DNA of 17,316 bases. It comes from Bacteroidales bacterium (GTDB lineage: Bacteria; Bacteroidota; Bacteroidia; Bacteroidales; Bacteroidaceae). Positions 6,950 to 15,900 of this stretch are shown here, in pieces. The DNA lies in contig SFCP01000025.1 in NCBI GenBank assembly GCA_004558535.1, forward strand, positions 1-17,316, given 5' to 3'. The first letter of the stretch is position 1. Each line of letters begins with the position of its first letter. Position numbers and translations under genes: made by a program. The notes beneath the pieces were generated by a model. It did not search any database. It was not told where the DNA came from and saw nothing but the letters and a program-made list of their open reading frames with translations.

Positions 6950-9900
6950 ATGCGTAAATCAACTATGACCTTTTTGCTGGGCTGCCTGGCAGCTCCGCTG
7001 ATGGCCGATGTGACGCCGCTGGAGGGTTTCTTCTACGGCAACATGCCGGCTCCGACGGGCTGGGAATGGCAAAGCCCGGATTCGTTGGCTTACAACAAGG
7101 AGCAACCGCACGCCTGGTTCTTCTCGTTCGCCGACGTGGAAAGCGCACGCAAGGTGCTGCCCGAACACAGTGCCTACTGGCAGTCGCTCAACGGTGAATG
7201 GGCGTTTCACTGGGCCTCGAACCCGACGGAGCGTCCCACGGACTTCTACCGCACGGACTTCAACGCCTCGGGCTGGGAGCTTGTGAATGTGCCCATGTGC
7301 TGGAACGTGGTGGGCATACAGCCCGACGGCTCGCTGAAGTACGGCGTGCCCGTCTACTCGAACCAGCGCGTCATCTTCCAGCACAGCGTACGCGTAGGCG
7401 ACTGGCAGGGCGGCGTGATGCGCGAGCCGAACAAGAGCTGGCTGACCTACAAGGACCGCAACGAAGTGGGTTCGTATCGCCGCACCTTCACGGTGCCGGC
7501 CTCGTGGAAGGGACGTGAAATCTACCTGAACTTCGACGGTGTAGACTCCTTCTTCTACCTCTTCGTCAACGGCCGATATGTGGGCTTCTCGAAGAACTCC
7601 AGAAACACGGCCGAGTTCAACGTTACCGACTACCTCGTGGAGGGCGAGAACGTAGTGGCCGTCGAGGTCTACCGCAACAGCGACGCTTCGTTCCTCGAAA
7701 GCCAGGACATGTTCCGCCTGCCGGGCATCATCCGCAGCGTAGCCCTGACGTCCAAGCCCAAGGTCCAGGTGCGCGACCTGGTGGCCATCCCGTCCTACGA
7801 CGACACCTATACGCACGCCTCGCTCCTGATCAATGCCGAGCTGCTCAACCTGCAGGACAAGGTTGTCAAGGGTTATTCGCTCTCGTACACCCTCTATGCC
7901 AACGACCTCTACGCCGACACCAACCACCCGGTGGAGGGCGCCACAGTCAGCGTACCCGTGGAAAAACTGCAGCCCGACGTGCAGCAGTGCGTATGCGCCA
8001 CGCTCAACCCCGGCCCCTCGGTGCACGGATGGAGCGCCGAACTGCCCTATCGCTACACCCTGGTGGGCGAACTGAAGGACAAGAAGGGCAAGACGGTAGA
8101 GACCTTCTCGACCATCGTGGGCTTCCGCGAAATCGAAATCAAGGACACCCCCGCCACTGCCGACGAGTTCGGCAAAGCCGGCCGCTACTACTACCTGAAC
8201 GGCCAGCCCATCAAGATGAAAGGCGTCAACCGGCATGAAAACAACCCGGCACTGGGCCACGCCATCACCCGCCAGCAAATGACCAACGAGGTGATGCTGA
8301 TGAAGCGCGGCAACATCAACCACGTGCGCAACTCACACTATCCCTGCGATCCCTACTGGTATTACCTCTGCGACAAATATGGTATCTACCTGGAGGACGA
8401 AGCAAACATCGAAAGCCACGAGTACTACTACGGCGAAGCCAGCCTGTCGCACGTGGCCAAGTTCCGCAACGCCCATGTCGCCCGCAACATGGAAATGGTA
8501 CACGCCCACGTGAACCATCCCTCGGTCTGCCTGTGGAGCCTCGGCAACGAAGCCGGACCCGGACAGAACTTCGTGGACGCCTACAACGCCATCAAGGCCT
8601 TTGACACAAGCCGCCCGATACAGTACGAACGCAACAACGACATCGTCGACATAGGTTCGAACCAGTACCCCTCCATCGCTTGGGTACAGGGAGCCGTCAC
8701 AGGCAACTATGACATCAAGTATCCCTACCACATCTCGGAATACGCCCACTCGATGGGCAACGCCGTCGGCAACTTGGTAGACTATTGGAACGCCATCGAA
8801 AGCACAAACTTCTTCATCGGCGGCGCCATTTGGGACTGGGTAGACCAGGCCATCTACAACTACGACGCAAAAACCGGCACACGCTATTGGGCCTACGGAG
8901 GCGACTTCGGTGACAAGCCGAACGATGGTATGTTCTGCATGAACGGCATCATGCGCCCCGACCACTCTCCCAAGGCGCAATACTACGAAGTGAAGAAAGT
9001 CTACCAGAACGTTGGTGTGAAAATGCTCGACGCCCAACGCGGCAAAATCGAGATCTTCAACAAGAACTACTTCGCTCCGCTCACCGATTACGCCATCGAA
9101 TGGTCCCTGTGGAAAGACGGCGTATGCGTACTCAAGGACCAGCCCATCGTAGGTCCGCGCATCATCCATGCCGCCCGTATGAAGCAGGTCTACACCCTGC
9201 CCTACGACTACGCAAGCCTGGACCCCGCCGGCGAATACTACGTGAAAGTGCAATTCACCCTGACGGCCGACAAGCCCTGGGCCGACCAAGGCTACGTGCA
9301 GATGGAGGAACAACTGCCCGTCAAGGCCGCAGAAGACCTGAAGAGCGTGGCCGACGGACAGCAGGGCCAGCTGAAAGAAATCACCGAGGGCACCCTGCAG
9401 ATCGTCCGGGGCGAAGGATTTACGGCAAAGTTTGACACGAAGACCGGCAGCCTGTACAGCCTCACCTATGGCGACCAGACCATCATCCCCGAGGGACACG
9501 GCCCGCGCCTCGACGCATTCCGCGCCCCCACCGACAACGATAACTGGTGCTACGGAGCCTGGCTGCAGAACGGCCTGCACAACCTGCACCACAAAGTGCT
9601 CGCCAGCAGCCACTCGACCGACGCCAAGACCGGCGCTGTGCAGCTTGCCTTCACCGTGGAAAGCCAGGCACCCTACGGAGCCTACGACCGTTACGGCAAT
9701 GGCGACCGCAATCCCGAGTCTGTCTACAATCCGACCGACCGAACCGACCATCCGTTTGGCCCGGACGACTTCAAGTTTACCACCAACCAAATCTGGACCA
9801 TCTATCCCGACGGCAGCATCGAACTGCAAAGCGCCATCACAAGCAACAAGCCCTCGGCCGACCTGGCACGACTGGGCTACACGATGGAACTGCCCAAGGC

Positions 9901-11026
9901 GTTCGACCAATTCACCTACTACGGCCGCGGACCGGTGAACAACTACAACGACCGCAAGACCGGCTCGTTCGTAGAACTCTACCAGATGACCGTCGGTGAG
10001 GACGAAATCATGCTGCCCAAGCCCCAGGCCATGGGCAACCGCGAAGATGTGCGCTGGTGCGCACTGACCGATGCCCGCGGACGCGGCGCAGCCTTTATCG
10101 CAGACGGCACCATGTCGGCCTCGGCCCTGCCCTGGAGCCAAATGGAACTGACCCGCGCGGCACACCAGTACCAGCTGCCCGAAAGCAACTTCGTACACCT
10201 GGATCTGGACGCCAAGGTAACCGGACTGGGCGGCAACAGCTGCGGACAGGGCGGCCCGCTGACACCCGACCGCTGCAAGGCAGTGCCCACGAACTTCGGC
10301 TTCATCATCCGTCCCGTCAACATAGGACGCGCCATGCCCGACGTGCTCAATGAGAAAACCCGCGTAGTGGCTGCCGGCGAGAAGCCCATCAGCTTCCAGC
10401 GCGACAAGCAGGGCACCCTCGTCCTGGCAGGCGGCAGCGAAGGCCAAGTCATCGAATACACCCTGGGCACAGTTCCTCCCAAGAAGGGCAAGCTGAAAGT
10501 CTACACCTACACCCAGCCCGTCAACCTGCGCGACGGCGGCACCGTGACGGCCTGGTACAAGCACAACCCCACGCTGAAATTCACCATGTCCTATGCCAAA
10601 ATCGAAAGCGTGCCCCTGGAGGTAGTCTATGCCTCGAGCGTAGAAACCGGCGAGGGCGACGCCTCCCACCTGGTGGACGGCGACGTGGCCTCCTACTGGC
10701 ACACGATGTACAGCGTGACACTGGCGAAGTACCCGCACTGGGTAGACTTCGACGCCGGCTCGCAGAAGAACATGAAAGGTTTCGTCTACACCGGCCGCAA
10801 CGACAGTGGAAACGGCCGCGTCAAGGACTTTGAAATCTACGTAAGCCAGGACGGCAAGGAATGGGGCAACCCCGTGATGAAAGGCAGCCTGAAGGACACC
10901 GCCGAACCGCAGCGCGTCCTCTTCGCCGCCCCCGTAAAAGCACGCTATGTGCGCTTCCGCGCCCTCAGCGAGCAGCACGGCAACGACTATGCCACGGGCG
11001 CTGAATTCAACCTCATCGCCGAGTAA
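6950..11026 (+). CDS. Secreted GH2 beta-galactosidase with C-terminal discoidin-like module
   Basis: This 1358-residue enzyme would hydrolyse terminal beta-galactosides of glycans. A type I signal peptide (MRKSTMTFLLGCLAAPLMA, likely cut before DVTPL) sends it out of the cytoplasm. In order: GH2 sugar-binding domain (about 60-250), Ig-like domain, then a TIM barrel with MKGVNRHENNP, acid/base E534 in GNEAGPG and nucleophile E597 in SEYAHSMGN. The LacZ-type small-chain domain with APTDNDNW follows. The last ~135 residues (from about 1225) look like an F5/8 type C (CBM32-like) module that could bind galactose-containing glycans. It exceeds the ~1020 residues of E. coli LacZ mainly by this module. 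I chose the ATG at 6950 for the signal peptide and promoter position; the frame open from 6605 runs through intergenic repeats. A 16-bp hairpin follows the stop, so it is probably monocistronic. Exact linkage specificity is unknown. Confidence 0.94.
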   Translation: MRKSTMTFLLGCLAAPLMADVTPLEGFFYGNMPAPTGWEWQSPDSLAYNKEQPHAWFFSFADVESARKVLPEHSAYWQSLNGEWAFHWASNPTERPTDFYRTDFNASGWELVNVPMCWNVVGIQPDGSLKYGVPVYSNQRVIFQHSVRVGDWQGGVMREPNKSWLTYKDRNEVGSYRRTFTVPASWKGREIYLNFDGVDSFFYLFVNGRYVGFSKNSRNTAEFNVTDYLVEGENVVAVEVYRNSDASFLESQDMFRLPGIIRSVALTSKPKVQVRDLVAIPSYDDTYTHASLLINAELLNLQDKVVKGYSLSYTLYANDLYADTNHPVEGATVSVPVEKLQPDVQQCVCATLNPGPSVHGWSAELPYRYTLVGELKDKKGKTVETFSTIVGFREIEIKDTPATADEFGKAGRYYYLNGQPIKMKGVNRHENNPALGHAITRQQMTNEVMLMKRGNINHVRNSHYPCDPYWYYLCDKYGIYLEDEANIESHEYYYGEASLSHVAKFRNAHVARNMEMVHAHVNHPSVCLWSLGNEAGPGQNFVDAYNAIKAFDTSRPIQYERNNDIVDIGSNQYPSIAWVQGAVTGNYDIKYPYHISEYAHSMGNAVGNLVDYWNAIESTNFFIGGAIWDWVDQAIYNYDAKTGTRYWAYGGDFGDKPNDGMFCMNGIMRPDHSPKAQYYEVKKVYQNVGVKMLDAQRGKIEIFNKNYFAPLTDYAIEWSLWKDGVCVLKDQPIVGPRIIHAARMKQVYTLPYDYASLDPAGEYYVKVQFTLTADKPWADQGYVQMEEQLPVKAAEDLKSVADGQQGQLKEITEGTLQIVRGEGFTAKFDTKTGSLYSLTYGDQTIIPEGHGPRLDAFRAPTDNDNWCYGAWLQNGLHNLHHKVLASSHSTDAKTGAVQLAFTVESQAPYGAYDRYGNGDRNPESVYNPTDRTDHPFGPDDFKFTTNQIWTIYPDGSIELQSAITSNKPSADLARLGYTMELPKAFDQFTYYGRGPVNNYNDRKTGSFVELYQMTVGEDEIMLPKPQAMGNREDVRWCALTDARGRGAAFIADGTMSASALPWSQMELTRAAHQYQLPESNFVHLDLDAKVTGLGGNSCGQGGPLTPDRCKAVPTNFGFIIRPVNIGRAMPDVLNEKTRVVAAGEKPISFQRDKQGTLVLAGGSEGQVIEYTLGTVPPKKGKLKVYTYTQPVNLRDGGTVTAWYKHNPTLKFTMSYAKIESVPLEVVYASSVETGEGDASHLVDGDVASYWHTMYSVTLAKYPHWVDFDAGSQKNMKGFVYTGRNDSGNGRVKDFEIYVSQDGKEWGNPVMKGSLKDTAEPQRVLFAAPVKARYVRFRALSEQHGNDYATGAEFNLIAE

Positions 11027-11050
11027 GGCCAAAGCCCGAAGAAACTCAAC

Positions 11051-11087
11051 CACACCGGCCCTGCGCACACCGCGCAGGGCCGGTGTG
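11051..11087 (+). terminator. Terminator hairpin after the beta-galactosidase gene
   Basis: CACACCGGCCCTGCGC (11051-11066) pairs perfectly over 16 bp with 11072-11087, closing a 5-nt loop ACACC. It begins 24 nt after the stop codon. Only a weak T-tract (CGTTTGGG) follows, but stem strength and position make a terminator the best reading. It may also stop minus-strand transcription coming from copy 2. Confidence 0.75.
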
Positions 11088-11195
11088 CGTTTGGGATAGC
11101 CACTCCGGCGCATTCCGACACGGAAAAACGGGCCTCCCAAGCGCCTCAACTTTAACGTTTTTAACCTTCGAAAACAATCTGCCGGCTGCTTCCGT
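11088..11195. other. Gene-free spacer with a degenerate box
   Basis: I see no gene here. CGTTTTTAAC at 11156-11165 resembles the reverse complement of the conserved AATGTTAAAACG box, but no promoter elements follow on the minus strand at the required spacing. It may be a decayed copy or chance. Confidence 0.3.
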
Positions 11196-11276
11196 GAAAC
11201 TACAAAGGACTTGCGAAAAACTATCCGGCACTTGCGAAAAACTACAAAGCACTTAGAAAAAACTATCCGGCAGGTA
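11196..11276 (+). repeat. Alternating 21-bp direct repeats
   Basis: Four contiguous units start at 11196, 11215, 11236 and 11256. Units 1 and 3 carry ACTACAAAG, units 2 and 4 carry ACTATCCGGCA, in a shared frame GAAAAACTAnnnnGCACTTG. The larger period is therefore about 42 bp, built of two alternating 21-bp halves. The same halves occur next to promoter-hairpin copy 1, on the opposite side relative to promoter direction. There are no unique spacers, so this is not a CRISPR array. Confidence 0.8.
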
Positions 11277-11318
11277 GTGCCCCCCTCTCCGGACCACTTT
11301 TTGGGCAGATAGGGGCAA

Positions 11319-11364
11319 GAAAAGACCGAGGAAGCCCCGTATTTGCGGGAAGTCCTCGGTCTTG
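11319..11364 (-). ncRNA. Putative ~45-nt hairpin RNA, copy 2
   Basis: On the minus strand the transcript would start near 11364 and fold through 11 perfect pairs (11322-11332 with 11353-11363), a 3/3 internal loop, and four GC pairs (11336-11339 with 11346-11349) around a 6-nt loop. TCTTTTCTTG follows, a modest T-rich tract. The arms share no long identity with copy 1, so the hairpin as a shape appears preserved rather than the sequence. Confidence 0.55.
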
Positions 11365-11425
11365 CTATGCAAATATACAACATTTTTCACCGAAAAGCAA
11401 ATCGGCAAAATTGCGTTTTAACATT
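11321..11425 (-). repeat. Promoter-hairpin repeat, copy 2
   Basis: This is the minus-strand copy. Reading leftward: box (11414-11425, reverse complement of CGTTTTAACATT), 12 variable bases, -33 TTTG (11398-11401), 20 bases, -7 TATATTTG (11370-11377), then a hairpin (11322-11363). All spacings equal those of copies 1 and 3. The hairpin sequence differs completely from the other two, while its place and function-like form are the same. It points away from floA and toward the 3' end of the beta-galactosidase gene, so it is not the promoter of either gene. Confidence 0.85.
11370..11401 (-). promoter_or_regulatory. Near-consensus Bacteroidetes promoter in copy 2
   Basis: On the minus strand TTTG (11398-11401) and TATATTTG (11370-11377) are 20 nt apart. 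No protein gene lies downstream in its direction before the beta-galactosidase terminator, so the promoter appears to serve only the hairpin RNA. Confidence 0.8.
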
Positions 11426-11433
11426 TCGCGAGC

Positions 11434-11603
11434 GATGCCGACTTCATGGGAACTGGGAGGGAGGACGGAGGACGCGATGCCGACCCTGTGGGAAATGAGC
11501 GGGGAGGACGGAGGATGGCGGGCCGACTTCATGGGAATTGGGAGGGAGGACGGAGGATGGCGATGCCGACTTCATGGGAATTGGAAGGGAGGGCGGAGGA
11601 TGG
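11434..11603 (+). repeat. Four tandem ~43-bp G-rich repeats
   Basis: Units begin at about 11434, 11476, 11519 and 11562. The shared GCCGAC motif recurs at 11437, 11479, 11522 and 11565, a period of 42-43 bp. Each unit runs GCCGACTTCATGGGAATTGG followed by GAGGGAGGACGGAGGATGG with small changes; unit 2 is the most divergent. They lie immediately upstream (relative to its direction) of promoter-hairpin copy 2. Frames are open across them in more than one phase, but their products are mere repeats without a family, so I do not call a gene. Confidence 0.8.
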
Positions 11604-11727
11604 TTGTCCCGGCGAAAACCTCTGCAAAGGCTGAGATGCAGGCCCTACAAACCCTCAGCTTTTAACGGACAGCCCTATAAAAATTCAAAAATCAGCAGGC
11701 ATTTCCCGCCATGTTTCAAAAAAGCAT
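11604..11727. other. Gene-free spacer before floA
   Basis: No gene, repeat or clear hairpin is visible between the tandem repeats and the floA promoter. Confidence 0.4.
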
Positions 11728-11735
11728 TACTTTTG
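11728..11735 (+). promoter_or_regulatory. -7 promoter element for floA
   Basis: TACTTTTG is a full match to TAnnTTTG. A TTTC at 11702-11705, 22 nt upstream, is an imperfect -33 candidate. It implies a leader of about 60 nt before the floA start at 11802. Confidence 0.5.
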
Positions 11736-11801
11736 TAACGGAAAGGTGAAAAGCGCACCTGTATCCACAAAACGTTCTACCCCTTAAATCTACTTTTTAC
11801 C

Positions 11802-12797
11802 ATGCCCCAAGAATTCTTCATTCCCGCAGCGTTGGCAGTAGCTCTTATCGTATTGCTCTCCATCTTCTTCCATTTCGTTCCCTTCTTCCTGTGGCTCTCC
11901 GCAAAGGTGTCCGGCGTGAAAATATCCCTGATGCAGCTGTTTCTGATGCGCATCCGCAACGTACCGCCGGGCATTATCGTGCCCAGCCTGATTGAAGCGC
12001 ACAAAGCAGGTCTGAGCAATATCACACGCGATAACCTTGAGGCCCACTACATGACCGGCGGCCACGTACAACGAGTGGTTCACGCGCTCGTATCCGCCTC
12101 GAAAGCCAACATAGACCTGTCCTTCGAAAAAGCCACCGCCATCGACCTGGCCGGCCGCGACGTATTCGAAGCCGTCCAGACCAGCGTAAATCCGAAAGTC
12201 ATCGACACACCGCCAGTCGCAGCCGTGGCAAAGAACGGTATCCAGCTCATCGCCAAGGCCCGCGTCACGGTACGCGCCAACATCCACCAGCTGGTGGGCG
12301 GCGCCGGCGAAGATACAATCCTGGCCCGCGTAGGTGAAGGCATCGTCTCGAGCATCGGCTCGGCCGAAAGTCACGAACAAGTGCTCGAAAATCCCGACAG
12401 CATCTCAAAACTTGTGCTCCGCAAAGGACTGGATGCCGGAACGGCCTACGAAATCCTGTCCATCGACATCGCCGACATCGACGTAGGTAAAAACATCGGC
12501 GCCACACTGCAAATGGACCAGGCCAACGCCGACAAGAACATCGCACAGGCCAAGGCAGAGGAACGCCGCGCCATGGCCGTAGCTACCGAACAGGAAATGA
12601 AAGCCAGGGCACAGGAAGCACGCGCCGAGGTGATACAGGCCGAGGCAGAGGTGCCCAAGGCGCTCGCACAGGCGCTGCGCGACGGCAACATGGGCTTCAT
12701 GGACTACTATCGCCTGGAAAATCTGAAAGGCGATACCGCCATGCGCGACAACATCTCGAAAATTACCGGACAGGACGTCAAGAACATCCTGAAATAA
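11802..12797 (+). CDS. floA: Flotillin-like protein FloA (SPFH domain)
   Basis: This 331-residue protein matches the FloA/YqfA type of bacterial flotillin, which scaffolds functional membrane microdomains. An N-terminal hydrophobic hairpin segment (about residues 5-32) anchors it in the inner membrane. It is followed by the SPFH core (IRNVPPGIIVPSLIEAHKAG, then TSVNPKVIDTP and IQLIAKARVTVRANI) and an Ala/Glu-rich coiled-coil region (about 225-290, AQAKAEERRAMAVATEQEMK). The C-terminal MGFMDYYRLENLKGDTAMR is characteristic of this subgroup. Length is normal for FloA. The NfeD-type membrane partner often found beside flotillin genes is absent: repeats lie upstream, and a terminator then the sialidase downstream. 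It appears monocistronic. Confidence 0.95.
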   Translation: MPQEFFIPAALAVALIVLLSIFFHFVPFFLWLSAKVSGVKISLMQLFLMRIRNVPPGIIVPSLIEAHKAGLSNITRDNLEAHYMTGGHVQRVVHALVSASKANIDLSFEKATAIDLAGRDVFEAVQTSVNPKVIDTPPVAAVAKNGIQLIAKARVTVRANIHQLVGGAGEDTILARVGEGIVSSIGSAESHEQVLENPDSISKLVLRKGLDAGTAYEILSIDIADIDVGKNIGATLQMDQANADKNIAQAKAEERRAMAVATEQEMKARAQEARAEVIQAEAEVPKALAQALRDGNMGFMDYYRLENLKGDTAMRDNISKITGQDVKNILK

Positions 12798-12802
12798 GCC
12801 TT

Positions 12803-12850
12803 TGGCGGAAGCTGCGTCAGACCCGGACGCAGGCTTCCGCCATTTATTTT
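12803..12850 (+). terminator. Intrinsic terminator after floA
   Basis: TGGCGGAAGCTGCGTC (12803-12818) pairs with 12826-12842 over 16 bp with a single bulged G at 12832. TTTATTTT follows at 12843-12850. It starts a few bases after the floA stop and separates floA from the sialidase gene, which therefore needs its own promoter in the 50 bp that remain; I see no TAnnTTTG there. Confidence 0.88.
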
Positions 12851-12900
12851 CCCCCAGGGACCCTTACAATTCCCACGAATACCACTTAATAAAAATCTAT

Positions 12901-15900
12901 ATGCGAAAGAAATCTTTACTCCTTACGCTGGCGGGCGGCCTGCTCGGCCTCTCCGCCTGGGCGCAACCGTTCCAGACGACCACGGTCGGCACCGACGGAT
13001 TTGCAGCCGGTACCAGCTGGTACACGATGCGTATCGGCAACTCACAAAAGTACCTGACCGACAACGGCACGGCTTCCTCGATGACGCTGAAAGCCTCGTC
13101 GCAGTATGAAGATGCCGACCTGTGGTGCTTCACCGGCAATGACGCCAACGGCTATGCCATCTACAACAAACAAGCCGGCGCAGGCAAAGTACTCGCCTCG
13201 GCCACAACGATGAACACCAAGCCCGGCTACAGCGGTACAGGCGGTACGACCTACCCCACCCTGCAGGCAGCCAATGCCCTGCCCGCCGGCTACGTGGGCA
13301 CATGGGACCTGGCCACCTCGAACAAGGTGGCCGACGTGGACGGCTACTTCGTAAAAATCCATGGCACGAGCTACGCGATGAACGACTTTGGCGGACTGGG
13401 CACGCTCGCGTTCTGGGCCGAAGGCATGGACGCCGGATCCACCATCAGCTTCGAACTGGTGGAGACCAGCACCGAGATCAATGAAGCCAACGGTACCTTT
13501 ACCACCAGCAATCCAGCCAAGACGTGGCACGGAGTCTGGGAAAGCAACGTCGTCAGCGGACTTACGCTGAGCACAGGCGTCAACAACATGACCATCGAGG
13601 GCGGTTACATCAGCGGTGCATCGGGTACGTCGCATACTTCCACCTACACCATCACCGCTCCCGAGGGTTACATCATCACCGGCTACAGCTTTGACTTTGT
13701 CAACCATGCTTCCCTAACCGGCACAGAGACACTCACCGTCAACGGACAGAGCTATACCAGCAGCAGCACGCCTCAACACGTGGACGTGACGGGCCTGAAG
13801 GAACGCACCGCCTCGTTCGTACAGACGGGTAACAACAAGTGCGTCACGCTGAAGAACTTCATCGTCGTACTCCGCAAGGACATAGCCGAGCCCGAACCCC
13901 AGCAAAACCTCTACATCACCAACCCGGGCGCCAAGCCCTACCGCATCCCGGCCATTGCCACCGCGCCCAACGGTCACATCTTCGCCATATCCGACTACCG
14001 CCCCTGCGGCAGCGACATCGGCTACGGAGAAGTGGACATCAAGTGCCGCATCTCCAAGGACAACGGCCAGACCTGGGGCGACGAGTTCTTCCTGGCCAAC
14101 GGTGAGGGCGACAACGCCAGCGAAAACTGGAAGATAGGCTTCGGCGATGCCGCTGTGGTGGCCGACTGCGAGCGCAACGAGCTCCTCGTGATGAGCGTCT
14201 GCGGCAAGGTGGTCTGCTGGAACGGCAACTACATCCCCGACAGTCCCTCGAGCAACCCGAATCCCGTGGCCCGCACCCGCGCCACTTACAACGAAAGCAC
14301 CGGCGAATGGGACTTCACAGAACCGGAAAATGTGACGGAAAGCATCTACCGCCTCTTTGTCAACGAGAACAACGAAGCCACCGTGAAGTCGCTCTTCATC
14401 GGCTCGGGCAAGATCGCACAGAGCCGCATCATCAAAGTCGACAACTACTACCGCCTCTATTGCGCCGTATGGACCAAGAACGAGGGCAACCGCGTGATCT
14501 ACTCCGACGACTTCGGCGACACCTGGCATGTGCTCGGCAGCATCAACGACCGGCCCGCTACGGGCGGCGATGAGCCGAAGTGTGAAGAATTGCCCGACGG
14601 CAGTGTGCTCCTCAGCTCGCGCGTGGGCGGCGGACGTATCTTTAATATCTACACCTTCACCAACCGCGCCACCGGCGAGGGCTATTGGAGCTCGGCCGTG
14701 ACCTCCAACTCCTCGACAAATGGTATCGCCATCGGCGGAAACTCGACCAACGGCGAAGTGATGGTGGTTCCCGCAAAACGAAAGGAAGACAACGCACAAG
14801 TATATCTTCTCCTGCAGTCCGTACCCTTTGGTTCGGGACGCGCACAAGTAGGAATCTACTACAAAGAGCTGGAAAGCCTGAGCGATTTCGCCAACCCCAC
14901 GGCCGTAGCAAGCGACTGGGACGGACGCCATCAGAGTACCGCCCTCGGTTCGGCCTACTCCACGATGACTTGGCAGAAGAACAACACCGTCGGCTTCCTC
15001 TACGAAGAAGAAACCTTCGGCGCAGGCTACACCATCGTCTACAAGAACTACACCATCGAGCAGATTACCGACGACGCCTACGAATATGACCCCAACGTCG
15101 AGGCCGGCACCATCATCTCGCGCGGCATTGACGCCAAGGCCGAGGGACTGGAGGGCGGCACCATGGTAGGACAGGTGGACGGCAACGCCATCGATGACAT
15201 ACAGGCAGCCATCGATGCCTACAAGAGTGCTCCCTCGCAGGAGACCTACGACGCTATCAACGTGGCCCTGGCCAACCTGCCGCAGATCGAAGTCGTGCCC
15301 AATGCCATCTATCGCCTGCGCAACGTGAACCGCTCGAGCGCCACGCTCTACCTCACCCCCGAAGCAAGCCGCTTCACCGCAGCTACCACCGACCTCAGCG
15401 ACGCTGACCAGTTTTTTCGCTTCGTGCCCGCTGAGGTAGAGGGCACATACTACCTGCAAAACTGCAACTACGAAACCTACCTCGGCCCGCTGACAAACAA
15501 CGAGACGCAGCCCATCGTCACCACCGACCCCGCACAGGCCGGCGTATGGGTCATCAAGGGCAGCCTGGACGGACGCAGCCAAGTCATCTGCCAGAACAAC
15601 ACAGGCAGCTACAAGGGACTGCACCTGGCCGGCGACAACGCACGCCTCGTGCCCTGGACAGTCGATGCCGAAGCCTCGCTTTGGTACATCGAACCCGTCA
15701 ATACCTACGACGTAACCCTGCCCGGCACGCAAGTCGCTGCCGTCTGCTACCCCTTTGCCTACACCCTGCCCGAAGGCGTGACGGCCTACACCATCTCCGG
15801 ACTGGTGGAAGTCAACGGTGAAGTCTGCGCCAAGCTGGAGGAACTGCCCCTCGACGTCGTTCCCGCTACTGCTCCGCTGCTCCTCTATGGCCAGCCGGGC

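Noticed and set aside
11046..11252. Small minus-strand open frame with a heptad-like SFSQV pattern
   Set aside because: The pattern is the translation of the 21-bp DNA repeats; it continues into the beta-galactosidase terminator and has no start context.
11196..11276. Possible CRISPR array
   Set aside because: The units are contiguous with no unique spacers, and there are no cas genes in the window.
8333..11383. Minus-strand open frame of about 1016 codons opposite the beta-galactosidase gene
   Set aside because: It mirrors a GC-rich coding sequence. Its product is low-complexity Val/Gly/His-rich with no family, while the plus strand is an unmistakable GH2 enzyme.
11411..11665. Open frames across the 43-bp repeats (84, 62 and 66 codons)
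   Set aside because: Frames stay open only because the repeat lacks stops. The products are repeat translations in several phases with no promoter or family.
13714..15732. Minus-strand open frame of about 672 codons opposite the sialidase gene
   Set aside because: Antisense shadow of a conserved GC-rich gene; no motif, signal or start context of its own.
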